Positions 1 to 6,437 of a stretch of DNA of 58,072 nucleotides are shown here, in pieces. The first letter of the stretch is position 1, and each line of letters opens with the position of its first letter. Below the pieces are notes generated by a model. That model searched no databases, was not told the DNA's origin, and worked only from the letters and a program-made list of their open reading frames with translations. A program made the translations under genes and the position numbers. The stretch lies in IMG/VR virus record IMGVR_UViG_3300035168_000117, positions 1 through 58,072 of that record; one strand, 5' to 3'. This DNA is from a virus.

Positions 1-51
1 CGCGCTGCGTTGGCTGCGATCGGGGTCGAATGCGAGGAGACGGCACCATGA
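1..51 (+). CDS. C-terminal fragment of a gene cut by the window edge
   Basis: Frame 1 is open from the first base and ends with TGA at 49-51. It encodes 16 residues ending in GVECEETAP. The stop overlaps the next start as ATGA, the coupling used by all genes in this chain, so this is probably the end of a real upstream gene. Its function cannot be read. Confidence 0.5.
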   Translation, partial: RAALAAIGVECEETAP

Positions 52-299
52 CGAAAAGTCTGCGCGAGCGCTGCAAGGAATTCTATCAGCGCATGGGACA
101 AAACGCGATGATGAGGCAAGGCGATCCGGTTGACGATCTGGTCGCTTTCGTTCTCGCCGAGCGCGGGCGCGCCGCCGATGAACGTCTCGACGACGCTTTA
201 CCACTTTGCCTCTATTTCGGATCGAAGGCCGACCGTGACGAGTTCGTCGCGGCCGTGCGCGAGGCGAATCCCGGCATGGTCATGAAGGAAATGCCATGA
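48..299 (+). CDS. hypothetical small phage protein (83 aa)
   Basis: The 83-aa product begins MTKSLRERC. I chose ATG 48 because it overlaps the preceding TGA (ATGA); an upstream in-frame start at 30 would lie inside the preceding coding frame. The protein is soluble and charged, with no motif I recognise. It is the first complete gene of a tightly coupled + strand chain that runs to the integrase, so it is probably expressed with the lysogeny/early-right genes. Its stop overlaps the next ATG at 296. Confidence 0.7.
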   Translation: MTKSLRERCKEFYQRMGQNAMMRQGDPVDDLVAFVLAERGRAADERLDDALPLCLYFGSKADRDEFVAAVREANPGMVMKEMP

Positions 300-463
300 A
301 GCGTATCGACCTTCCAATGGCGCTCTTGTTCGGCTCCATCATTGCCGCTGTAATTTGGCAAGCCATCACGCCTGCCGGTGACAAGTGCCGTGCTGCAGGC
401 GGACACTATTATCTTTTTGCGCCGCATTGCACGCGAATGATTGTCGAGAGGATTGAGCCATGA
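296..463 (+). CDS. small single-pass membrane protein (55 aa)
   Basis: This 55-aa gene is coupled at both ends (ATGA at 296-299 and 460-463). Residues about 7-25 (PMALLFGSIIAAVIW) form a signal-anchor or transmembrane helix. They are followed by a short tail with two cysteines (Cys31, Cys45) that could form a disulfide outside the membrane. Position and coupling make it a credible gene; its role is unknown. Confidence 0.65.
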   Translation: MKRIDLPMALLFGSIIAAVIWQAITPAGDKCRAAGGHYYLFAPHCTRMIVERIEP

Positions 464-723
464 CCGCGACCCTCACCCCACGCGAGCGCGAACTCGCGAT
501 ACACGCGCTCGGGCTCGACCGGCGCAAGTTCTCATATCGAAACTATTACGTCGTCGGCTCCGGCGACGATTACGCGACGTGGCGCGATATGGAGCAGCGC
601 GGTCTCGCGGAGTCGTGGTTGCCGAAAGGGCAGACGATGGTTTGGTTCCGCCTCACCCACGCCGGCGCTCTCGCCGCGCTGGAGCCGGGGGAGACGTTGG
701 ACAGCGAGGACTTCCCGGGATGA
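460..723 (+). CDS. hypothetical phage protein (87 aa)
   Basis: The 87-aa product starts MTATLTPRERELAIHALGL. A basic/acidic helical N-terminus is followed by a GDDYATWRDM segment and a WFRLTHAGALAAL stretch. The WFRLTHAG pattern resembles small phage proteins that end with a winged-helix-like module, but I cannot assign a function. ATGA overlaps link it to both neighbours. Confidence 0.75.
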   Translation: MTATLTPRERELAIHALGLDRRKFSYRNYYVVGSGDDYATWRDMEQRGLAESWLPKGQTMVWFRLTHAGALAALEPGETLDSEDFPG

Positions 724-1007
724 ATCGGCGCACTCTGAAAAAGCACTGTGCGCGAGCAATGCGGACGCTGATTGCCGAGCACGGCTACCGCGCCGATCAG
801 TTTTCGCCGTCGAATGGGCAAGAATCCATCGATGCGCCGCATGGCATTGAGCCGCGCTTCGTTTGGAGGGGCTGGCTTCGGCCCGGGCCTCTTCGCGGGA
901 CGATGCTTCTATGGAAGAAAACATCTTACGAAACGGACGAATGGGAGCCGATACTGCCGACACAGATGCTCGCCGATATTGAATTGTGGAGGAATTTCCC
1001 GCGATGA
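720..1007 (+). CDS. hypothetical phage protein (95 aa)
   Basis: I place the start at ATG 720, overlapping the previous TGA; the longer reading frame upstream is out-of-register DNA of the preceding gene. The product (MNRRTLKKHC at the start) is basic at the N-terminus, has a PRFVWRGWLRPG segment in the middle and ends in WRNFPR. No family is recognised. It is coupled to the next gene by ATGA at 1004. Confidence 0.7.
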   Translation: MNRRTLKKHCARAMRTLIAEHGYRADQFSPSNGQESIDAPHGIEPRFVWRGWLRPGPLRGTMLLWKKTSYETDEWEPILPTQMLADIELWRNFPR

Positions 1008-1237
1008 CGGCGCCGCGACCTGCGTTGATCTATGAGCGCGCGCCGTGCCCGCGTTGTGGCGCGGCGACGGAAGACGAAGCAGGCACCAGATGCATGCCCA
1101 CGCGAGATGAGACGGGAGAGGCGTTCTGTCCAGGCGAGACGACAGACTGCCATGGCTATTTTCTTTTCCCGACAGCGGAGAGCTTGGCGCGGGAAGCCGA
1201 GTGGTTCGATGCGCGAATTCCCGAGGGCGAGCGATGA
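1004..1237 (+). CDS. small cysteine-rich, zinc-ribbon-like protein (77 aa)
   Basis: The 77-aa product carries a CPRCG knuckle near residue 14, then Cys residues in TRCMP, AFCPG and TTDCHGY. These could form one or two zinc sites. The start ATG 1004 overlaps the upstream stop; an in-frame ATG at 986 exists but would lie inside the upstream gene. Such zinc-ribbon proteins are common among phage accessory genes and may bind nucleic acid or a partner protein. No specific role is inferred. Confidence 0.7.
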   Translation: MTAPRPALIYERAPCPRCGAATEDEAGTRCMPTRDETGEAFCPGETTDCHGYFLFPTAESLAREAEWFDARIPEGER

Positions 1238-1638
1238 CGAAAGAGTTCGGCCACTTCTCTGCCGCCGCCAGCGGGGCCTACATCGACGCATGGGGCGCCG
1301 GCCCGTTCACGATCCGCGTCGCGGGAAAGACATTCCGCTTCGAAGACAGCGACCGCTTCGGCCCCTATCTCGTAAGCAAGGACGGCGACATTCTCGATAA
1401 GCAGCCGCGAGAGGGCGCGCCGTTCTGGCGCGCGCATCGGATCTGGGTTCGGCAGGGCCGGCGCCTTGAAGGCGATGCGTGCATCTGGGATGAGCCGAAG
1501 CAAACGAAGGTCGTGAAGATCGCCGGGCGCCAGCATGTCGTGGTCGAGTGTGGCGAAGAGGACGGCGAGACGATCGTGGTCGAGGATGAGGCCGCGCGCG
1601 CCGCGATCATCGCGAAGCTCAGAAAGGGGAAGCCGTGA
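1234..1638 (+). CDS. hypothetical phage protein (134 aa)
   Basis: Start ATG 1234 couples to the preceding stop. The N-terminal half (EFGHFSAAASGAYIDAWGAG, then PFTIRVAGKTFRFEDS) looks like a compact beta-rich fold. The C-terminal half has VVKIAGRQHVVVECGEEDG, also beta-rich, and ends in a basic tail. I do not recognise a family. Codon use and coupling support a real gene of the early + strand chain. Confidence 0.75.
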   Translation: MTKEFGHFSAAASGAYIDAWGAGPFTIRVAGKTFRFEDSDRFGPYLVSKDGDILDKQPREGAPFWRAHRIWVRQGRRLEGDACIWDEPKQTKVVKIAGRQHVVVECGEEDGETIVVEDEAARAAIIAKLRKGKP

Positions 1639-1895
1639 TGGACAGGAAGAAACGCGTCCGCGACGCGGCGTCCATAGCAGACAAATACATCAGCCGAAGC
1701 GGCGCGCCAGCAGCGACGCGCGATGCTCCAGCTAGGACGCGTGCCGAACTGGCGTGGCGGGAAAATGCCGAAATCGTCCATCCGGCTTTGCGCAAGCACC
1801 TTCGCTCGGACCCTGGCGCCGGATACGCTGTTTCCGCGCTGGAACGGATCGGGGATGCGATTGCCATCGACGAAGAGGACGCGGCGCGCAAATGA
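1635..1895 (+). CDS. hypothetical phage protein (86 aa)
   Basis: Start is GTG 1635 (overlapping the upstream TGA) or ATG 1638 one codon later. The 86-aa product is basic at the N-terminus (DRKKRVRDAASIADKYISR) and acidic at the C-terminus (IAIDEEDAARK), predicted mostly helical. No motif is assigned. It is coupled to the next gene by ATGA at 1892. Confidence 0.65.
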   Translation: MMDRKKRVRDAASIADKYISRSGAPAATRDAPARTRAELAWRENAEIVHPALRKHLRSDPGAGYAVSALERIGDAIAIDEEDAARK

Positions 1896-2245
1896 CCCGC
1901 CTCCCCTGCTGCGTCCCGTTCTGCCGGCGGGCCACGCGAGACGACGGCCGATTCTCGGAATGGATTTGCGGCGCGCACTGGCGGCTCGTCGACAAGAAGC
2001 TGAAGCGGATGAAAAAACAATCTGATGACGCCTTCCGCCGTGCCGACGACGAATGCGAGGCGATCAACCGCGAGGGCTACGAGTTCGCGCTCCAGCATGA
2101 CGGCGGGGTCGCCGAGGAAATCATCGCCCGGATCGGCGTGGCGATGGAGAGGCGGCGTCGCAAGCTGCGGCAGGCTTGCCGGCTCTGGGAGCGCTGCAAG
2201 CGCCAGGCGATCGAGCGGGCGCTCGCCGGCGGTAGTGAAGCGTAG
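1892..2245 (+). CDS. cysteine-rich N-terminus, helical hypothetical protein (117 aa)
   Basis: ATG 1892 is chosen because it overlaps the preceding TGA. The N-terminal 35 residues hold CCVPFC and WICGAHW, a Cys/His arrangement that could bind zinc. The rest is a long charged helical region (KLKRMKKQSDDAFRRADDE and RRRRKLRQACRLWERCKR). Proteins with this small Cys/His head and basic helices occur in alphaproteobacterial prophages, but I know no assigned function. Confidence 0.75.
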   Translation: MTRLPCCVPFCRRATRDDGRFSEWICGAHWRLVDKKLKRMKKQSDDAFRRADDECEAINREGYEFALQHDGGVAEEIIARIGVAMERRRRKLRQACRLWERCKRQAIERALAGGSEA

Positions 2246-2254
2246 TGGAGCGTA

Positions 2255-2371
2255 ATGAAGATGGTCCGGGAGATCGATTGCGACACACCGCTGGCCCTGC
2301 CCTCCCCTGTGAGGATCGGGGATATCTGCCGAGGCGCCGCAGGGTCAGGGAGGGCGCGCCGTGACGCATGA
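2255..2371 (+). CDS. possible small protein (38 aa)
   Basis: A 38-codon frame starts ATG 2255, about 10 bases after the previous stop, and ends at TGA 2369-2371, overlapping the next start. It is below usual gene-calling length. Its position fills the space between two coupled genes, which is the main support. The sequence (MKMVREIDCDTPLALPSP at the start) shows no motif. It could equally be a leader for the excisionase-like gene. Confidence 0.35.
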   Translation: MKMVREIDCDTPLALPSPVRIGDICRGAAGSGRARRDA

Positions 2372-2726
2372 CGCCAGATTATCCGCGGCTCTGCTCTCGA
2401 CCGCGGCGGCGGCGGGGCTGCTCGGCGTGTCCGAACGGCAGTTGCGCGAGCTAATCCGGGGCGGGAAACTGCCCTATGTCAATGTCGGGCTCGCCGAGCG
2501 CCCGGCCTATCGGCTCCGCCCGGCCGATCTCGAGGCGTTCATTCAGCTGCGGACCAGCCTGTCATGTCCAAAGTCAAAGGCCTCTACCAAAGATCCGGCG
2601 TCGGCGAATGGCTCTATGACCTCCAGATCCGAGGTCATAGATTTTGCGGCTCGACGGGCGCAACGACCCGGCGGGACGCCGAAAAATGGATCACGGCCTT
2701 CCGGAAGGCGAAGGAAGCCGAAGTAG
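2361..2726 (+). CDS. excisionase-like helix-turn-helix protein (121 aa)
   Basis: Residues about 12-65 resemble the MerR/AlpA-type winged helix of excisionases: LLSTAAAAGLLGVSERQLRE, then IRGGKLPYVNVG and a YRLRPADLEAFI recognition/wing segment. Such proteins bend attachment-site DNA and steer the integrase toward excision. The gene lies immediately upstream of the integrase. GTG 2361 is the likely start. The frame runs 163 bases into the integrase gene, so the last 50 or so residues (basic, ending GRRRKPK) share DNA with the integrase N-terminus. The HTH part is well supported; the overlapping tail less so. Confidence 0.75.
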   Translation: MTHDARLSAALLSTAAAAGLLGVSERQLRELIRGGKLPYVNVGLAERPAYRLRPADLEAFIQLRTSLSCPKSKASTKDPASANGSMTSRSEVIDFAARRAQRPGGTPKNGSRPSGRRRKPK

Positions 2727-3709
2727 CGGAATTCAGCGGCGAAGGCCCGATGAGCTTCGCCGTCGCCTCCACTCGCTGGTGGAACGAGCGCGGCCAGCAT
2801 CGCAAGGACAGCCGGGACATCGAGCGGTTTTTGGCTTGGCTGCAGACGCAGATCGGCCAGCGCACGCGCATCGACGCGATCGACGACAACATGCTCGCGC
2901 GCCTGGTGGCGGCCCGCCGCGCCGAGGGCGTCTCGCCGGCGACGGTCAACCGCTCCGTCACCGAGCCGCTGCGCGCGATCCTCGCCCGCGCCGCGCTCTG
3001 GGGGCAGCGCGTCGCGCGGGTCGAATGGGGCGCCCACAAGCTCGCCGAAGCGCAGGAACGCATCCGGGAGGCGTCGCAAGCGGAGGAAACGGCGCTGTTC
3101 GCCGCGCTGCGCCCCGATTTTCGGCCGATCCTGCGTTTCCTGCTCATCACCGGCCTGCGGCGGGCGGAAGCCTGCGGGCTGAAATGGTCGCAAGTCGATT
3201 TCGACGGCGCCCGGCTGCTCGTGCACGGCAAGGGCGGGACGGTCGATTATCTGCCGCTGCCGGATTCGGCGCTAGCGATCCTGCGCGGCGAGCGGGGCCG
3301 GCACTCGACCATGGTCTTCACCTATGAGGCGACCGGGAAGCTCAAGGATCGCCATCCGTCGCTCAGGAAGGGCGAGCGCGTGCCGATTAAGCCGGACACC
3401 CTCTCGACCGCCTATTGGCGGGCGAGGCGGGCCGCCGGGCTCGCGGAGGCCGATCTAAGGCTACACGATATTCGCCACACCGCCGCGACGCGCCTGACGC
3501 GCGACAGCGGCAATCTGAAGCTGACGCAGAAGATGCTCCGGCATAAGCGGATCACGACGACGGCGCGCTACGCCCATGCGACAGAGGACGATTTGCGGGC
3601 GGCGATGAATAAGACCGCGCCGGTGGCGGCTCCCGTCGCCGAGGCGGATGCGGGGAATCCCGTCGCCGCGGGCGGGGAGGTCAAGTCGACGACCCGAACA
3701 AAAAAATGA
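2564..3709 (+). CDS. int: phage integrase, tyrosine recombinase
   Basis: This 381-aa tyrosine recombinase catalyses integration and, with an excision factor, excision. The N-terminal arm-binding region is followed by a SAM-like core-binding domain (residues about 60-160) and a catalytic domain. I see the first catalytic arginine in LLITGLRRAEACGLKW, the HxxR box in LHDIRHTAATRL, and the nucleophilic tyrosine in TTARYAHATEDDL near residue 340. Length is normal for the family. It sits about 520 bp from a tRNA-Gly half-gene that I take as attP, and directly after the excisionase-like gene. It runs convergent to the late genes, as usual for an int-att boundary. Confidence 0.96.
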   Translation: MSKVKGLYQRSGVGEWLYDLQIRGHRFCGSTGATTRRDAEKWITAFRKAKEAEVAEFSGEGPMSFAVASTRWWNERGQHRKDSRDIERFLAWLQTQIGQRTRIDAIDDNMLARLVAARRAEGVSPATVNRSVTEPLRAILARAALWGQRVARVEWGAHKLAEAQERIREASQAEETALFAALRPDFRPILRFLLITGLRRAEACGLKWSQVDFDGARLLVHGKGGTVDYLPLPDSALAILRGERGRHSTMVFTYEATGKLKDRHPSLRKGERVPIKPDTLSTAYWRARRAAGLAEADLRLHDIRHTAATRLTRDSGNLKLTQKMLRHKRITTTARYAHATEDDLRAAMNKTAPVAAPVAEADAGNPVAAGGEVKSTTRTKK

Positions 3710-3718
3710 GCATCGGCA

Positions 3719-4198
3719 ATGGCAAAAGCAAGAAACAGAATATATCAGCGAATGACAAAATTTGAACCGAAGGAATTTATTTACGCAATCAGATGTGGCG
3801 CATTTGTAAAGATCGGCCGCACCACAAACCCTGCGAACAGGGTAGCCGCTATCCGCTTGAATAATCCAATGGACCTGCATTTAGTCGCATATGTTGCGGC
3901 CCCTGGTAGATATGCAGCCATGTTTGAAAGAACCGCGCACTCAAAACTGAAAAATCATCACCACTGCGGGGAGTGGTTCTGCGCAAACTCGGTGATTATT
4001 ATTGGCGCTCTAGAGGAGACAAAAAGGGAGATGATGGCACTGCAACGCGCGGCTCCGCGCGAAGATGGCGATTATCGAATCGGCCATATGGCGTTCGGAA
4101 CAGTCATGCGGAATCCATTTGGATTGGAATGTTGCCCGCAGGTCAGAACCTACGTGTCGAATCCCGTAGACGCTGTTGGCGGCAGCCGTAAGACTTAG
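3719..4198 (+). CDS. GIY-YIG family protein (MUG113/T5orf172-like)
   Basis: The 159-aa product carries FIYAIRCGAFVKIGRTTNP, a downstream arginine (ANRVAAIRL) and GEWFC. This is the pattern of the MUG113/T5orf172 branch of the GIY-YIG nuclease superfamily. The gene follows int by 9 bp and ends 32 bp before the att core. Its base composition is visibly more AT-rich than its neighbours, suggesting recent acquisition. A second copy of the same domain type is fused to a repressor at 56291-56824. Whether it is an active nuclease, a homing-type gene or a DNA-binding accessory factor is not decided by sequence. No clear Shine-Dalgarno precedes ATG 3719; a later ATG at 3752 is possible. Confidence 0.8.
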   Translation: MAKARNRIYQRMTKFEPKEFIYAIRCGAFVKIGRTTNPANRVAAIRLNNPMDLHLVAYVAAPGRYAAMFERTAHSKLKNHHHCGEWFCANSVIIIGALEETKREMMALQRAAPREDGDYRIGHMAFGTVMRNPFGLECCPQVRTYVSNPVDAVGGSRKT

Positions 4199-4226
4199 AT
4201 TTTATTGATAGAAATAGGCTTACGGC
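4185..4226. repeat. inverted repeat beside the att core
   Basis: GCCGTAAG at 4185-4192 is matched by CTTACGGC at 4219-4226, 26 AT-rich bases apart. The left arm lies in the end of the GIY-YIG gene and the right arm is 4 bases from the tRNA-Gly half-gene. It could be the terminator hairpin of the int operon or integrase-binding DNA of attP. There is no clear T-run. Confidence 0.5.
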
Positions 4227-4230
4227 AAGC

Positions 4231-4270
4231 GGCTTGGGAAGCTGTCGTTCTACCACTGAACTACGCCCGC
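4231..4270 (-). other. attP core: 5' half of a tRNA-Gly(CCC) gene
   Basis: Read on the minus strand, 4270 to 4231 matches the first part of a bacterial tRNA-Gly. It has the acceptor strand GCGGGCG, the D-arm GTTCAGTGGTAGAAC, the anticodon arm ACAGC and the loop TTCCCAA with anticodon CCC. Identity to a tRNA stops right after AAGC: the expected stem partner TGT, the variable loop, the T-arm and the 3' acceptor strand are all absent. Lying beside int with phage genes on both sides, it is best read as the attP identity region, with strand exchange probably in the anticodon loop. Most tRNA-targeting phages carry the 3' half; this one carries the 5' half. Confidence 0.82.
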
Positions 4271-4292
4271 GGAGCGCGTGAACCGCCCGGTT

Positions 4293-4321
4293 TGTATAGG
4301 GTTTTTCGCATCCGAGGGCAA
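4293..4321 (-). promoter_or_regulatory. sigma70-type promoter in front of the tRNA-Gly half
   Basis: On the minus strand TTGCCC (4321-4316) and TATACA (4298-4293) are separated by exactly 17 bp, and the -10 box lies 22 bp upstream of the tRNA 5' end. After integration this phage-borne promoter would drive the hybrid tRNA-Gly made of the phage 5' half and the host 3' half. Confidence 0.6.
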
Positions 4322-4437
4322 GGCGGCAAACGGCGGCGTCGGCAGAAAAGGGAAACGAACGGAGCTTTTGGGAACCGAGAATCCCGTAAAAATCCCGCAG
4401 GGGTTCCGGGCCTGTTCTCACTGGCGCCCTCCCCCGC

Positions 4438-4644
4438 TCACTGCGTCGGCGGCGTCTTCAGCGCGGACTCCAGCGCGACCATCAGCGGAATGATGACGCC
4501 CTTCTCGCGCTCGATCTCGAGCGAGGCGACCGGGCCGTTGAGGATCTCCAATTTCTGAATCACCTCGAGGCGCCGCTCGAGGAGTTCGAGGAGCGTCTCG
4601 GCCCTGGTCCTCTCGATCTCGATTTTTATCGTGGCGCGGCTCAT
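4438..4644 (-). CDS. small helical hypothetical protein (68 aa)
   Basis: The preferred start is ATG 4644 (MSRATIKIEIERTRAETL); an upstream in-frame start at 4692 adds a poorly supported basic extension. The protein is predicted helical, with a leucine-rich amphipathic stretch (LLELLERRLEVIQKLEIL). It is the last gene of the minus-strand arm before att. No function is recognised. Confidence 0.55.
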   Translation of the reverse strand: MSRATIKIEIERTRAETLLELLERRLEVIQKLEILNGPVASLEIEREKGVIIPLMVALESALKTPPTQ

Positions 4645-4803
4645 GCGCGCCTGAGATGGGGCTCCGGGCGCGTCTCGCAAGCCGAGCCGCATGGCCTCCC
4701 TACCCCGCTGTCGGGGCTACCCCCAAGTTTACGCGGCCCACATTGATGCGCTATGCACGCTCTGTCAGGGCCGATTGGGCCCGCTCCAATAGGAGAAGAC
4801 ACC

Positions 4804-5343
4804 ATGCCGATGCCCGATGATGAATTGCCCGCCGCGAGCGTGATCGCGACGAACTCGACCGGACTGCATTACAGCCGCGAATACGGTCTCGCCCTCGTGC
4901 GCCGTGATGGAGAGGTCCGCATCGTGTCGACGCGCGACATCACGCCAGACGAGACTCCGATCGGCGTGATATGGCCGGGGGCCGGCGAGTTAGGCCAACT
5001 CGAGCAGGGCCTCCTGTCGTTTTCTGATCTCCTCGCGGTAGCGATACTGTTCGGCACCGGACCTCTCGATTTTCCGACCGCTCATAAGATCGCCGAGGAT
5101 TCGGACGGGCTGCGCTTCCGCAGCGATTGCGGCTTCGCGCTCGTGTGGGATGCCGATCTCGGCGTCCGGATCGTGCTCACCAGAGATGCGGGCAGCTACC
5201 CGCTGACGCTCGCCACTGAATTTCGCGAAATTGGCGAGGACGGGAAGTTTTTTGAAAACGAGCGGCTCCCCCTGGGTGAGCTACAGGAGCTTGCCTCGTC
5301 GCTGCGAGGACGAGCGCTCCAAAAATTCTCGGACCATCCATGA
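4804..5343 (+). CDS. hypothetical protein with two tandem similar domains (179 aa)
   Basis: Start ATG 4804 is preceded by an AGGAGA Shine-Dalgarno about 8 bases away, so I reject the in-frame start at 4753. The protein contains an internal duplication. Residues about 19-45 read TGLHYSREYGLALV...VRIVSTRD, and residues about 100-127 read DGLRFRSDCGFALV...VRIVLTRD. Each half probably forms a small beta-rich module. It lies on the + strand just right of att, coupled (ATGA at 5340) to an HTH protein, so the two may form a small regulatory operon. Family unknown. Confidence 0.75.
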   Translation: MPMPDDELPAASVIATNSTGLHYSREYGLALVRRDGEVRIVSTRDITPDETPIGVIWPGAGELGQLEQGLLSFSDLLAVAILFGTGPLDFPTAHKIAEDSDGLRFRSDCGFALVWDADLGVRIVLTRDAGSYPLTLATEFREIGEDGKFFENERLPLGELQELASSLRGRALQKFSDHP

Positions 5344-5864
5344 CCTCACCGCCCGGCTATACCCGCTCCCGCGTCGTGCGGGAGCGGGCCATAGATCGCG
5401 CATGGGCGGCGCTGCGTGTGGCCTCGGCGAGGGAGGCCTATCTCTCGACAGCGGAGATTGCCGAGGCGGCGGTCGCCAGCCGCAGCGCCGTCAAACGCCT
5501 GGTGCAGGCGGCGCGAGACCGCGGCTGGATCGATGTCATCGTCGATGATTGCGGCGGGGCGGTGGAACGCCACGCTTATCGGCTGACCGCCGACGCTCCG
5601 GCGGACGCTCCCGTGCTGCGGCTCGAAGATCGCGGGGCCGTCTCCGCTATCGCGCCCTCTGGACAGACCGGCGCGGCGCTACGCCGCTTGCGTCTCGAGC
5701 GCGGATGGTCGCTCGCCGAGACAGCGCGCCAGATCGGCGTCGCCGATACCCGCACGGTGCGGCGCTACGAGGCCTGCGCGCAGCTGCCTCCCGCAATCGC
5801 CGAGCGTGTGGCGGCTCAGAGCGCTCAGACGACCCCGCGCAGGTCGCGCACGTCGCCATCTTGA
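5340..5864 (+). CDS. two-part helix-turn-helix regulator (174 aa)
   Basis: Residues about 35-60 (YLSTAEIAEAAVASRSAVKR) look like a winged-helix/HTH for DNA recognition. Residues about 112-150 (GAALRRLRLERGWSLAETAR, then QIGVADTRTVRRYE) are a clear XRE/Cro-type HTH. The gene is coupled to the preceding duplicated-domain protein. Its 3' end overlaps by 40 bp the end of the convergent minus-strand gene at 5825. A regulator of a right-of-att operon is a fair inference; its operator is not identified. Confidence 0.75.
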   Translation: MTSPPGYTRSRVVRERAIDRAWAALRVASAREAYLSTAEIAEAAVASRSAVKRLVQAARDRGWIDVIVDDCGGAVERHAYRLTADAPADAPVLRLEDRGAVSAIAPSGQTGAALRRLRLERGWSLAETARQIGVADTRTVRRYEACAQLPPAIAERVAAQSAQTTPRRSRTSPS

Positions 5865-6043
5865 CGGGGGTCAGGAGGCCGCGGCGGCTGTGGCGGCTCG
5901 CTGGCCTCTCCCTGCGCCGCGACGATCTCCGCTCGGGCCCGCCGCAGCCGGGAGAGGACGGCAGGACAATGGCGGGCGCCGTCGATCGCTGATTCGATGT
6001 CGCGGCGGAGCCAGGATAGGCGGGCGGAGAGGGTGCGGGTCAT
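5825..6043 (-). CDS. small basic hypothetical protein (72 aa)
   Basis: The 72-aa product has a charged, helical N-terminal half (TLSARLSWLRRDIESAIDGA) and a proline-rich tail. Its start overlaps the stop of the next upstream gene as ATGA (6040-6043). Convergent overlap with the HTH gene end at 5864 makes the last 13 residues uncertain. No family is recognised. Confidence 0.6.
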   Translation of the reverse strand: MTRTLSARLSWLRRDIESAIDGARHCPAVLSRLRRARAEIVAAQGEASEPPQPPRPPDPRQDGDVRDLRGVV

Positions 6044-6225
6044 GGCTGGGTCTCCGGCAGCTCGGCGCCCCGCTCGCGCCTCTCACGCTCTTCGGCGAGC
6101 CGCGCGGCTTCATCCAGCGCGCCCCAGGCGGAGAGGAGGAGGCGGCCGATCTCGCTCCCGGCCGGGCAGAGCAGTGCCTCCCCGCTGATGGCGCCGGCGA
6201 GGCGCTGGAGACGAGCGGCGGTCAT
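6040..6225 (-). CDS. small helical hypothetical protein (61 aa)
   Basis: I choose ATG 6225 (MTAARLQRLAGAISGEALLC), which overlaps the stop of the preceding gene ending at 6222; the longer frame to 6321 only adds antisense-like basic sequence. The product is mostly helical and ends in GAELPETQP. It belongs to a run of four coupled small genes at the end of the lysis region. Confidence 0.55.
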   Translation of the reverse strand: MTAARLQRLAGAISGEALLCPAGSEIGRLLLSAWGALDEAARLAEERERRERGAELPETQP

Positions 6226-6437
6226 TGACGCCGCCCCAGACACCTGACCCGCATGACTTCGTCGACGCCGGGACGAATCGCCGTCTCGGCGAGACCGGCG
6301 AATGCGATCGGGGCGGCGCATATCACGACTCCGGGCGGCGCCTGGAACGCTCTCACAGCGCGGGCGTGCTCTGCATCGCAGCGCGGCTCTGCGGCCGCGC
6401 AGATCAGGACGATGATGGTAAGGGCGGCGTCACTCAC
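6222..6437 (-). CDS. small exported or membrane-anchored protein (71 aa)
   Basis: The N-terminus MSDAALTIIVLICAAAEP is a short hydrophobic signal-like segment. The remainder has two cysteines (PRCDAE and VVICAA) and could form a disulfide-bonded periplasmic peptide. The start overlaps the stop of the upstream coiled-coil gene (ATGA at 6434). Function unknown, though its place next to the lysis genes fits an envelope role. Confidence 0.6.
   Translation of the reverse strand: MSDAALTIIVLICAAAEPRCDAEHARAVRAFQAPPGVVICAAPIAFAGLAETAIRPGVDEVMRVRCLGRRQ

Noticed and set aside
441-719. Long N-terminal extension in the frame of the gene at 720.
   Set aside because: It is arginine-rich shadow sequence of the gene at 460; the ATGA coupling at 720 fixes the start.
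4231-4270. A complete tRNA-Gly gene.
   Set aside because: The anticodon stem cannot close after AAGC, and there is no T-arm or 3' acceptor strand; only the 5' half is present.
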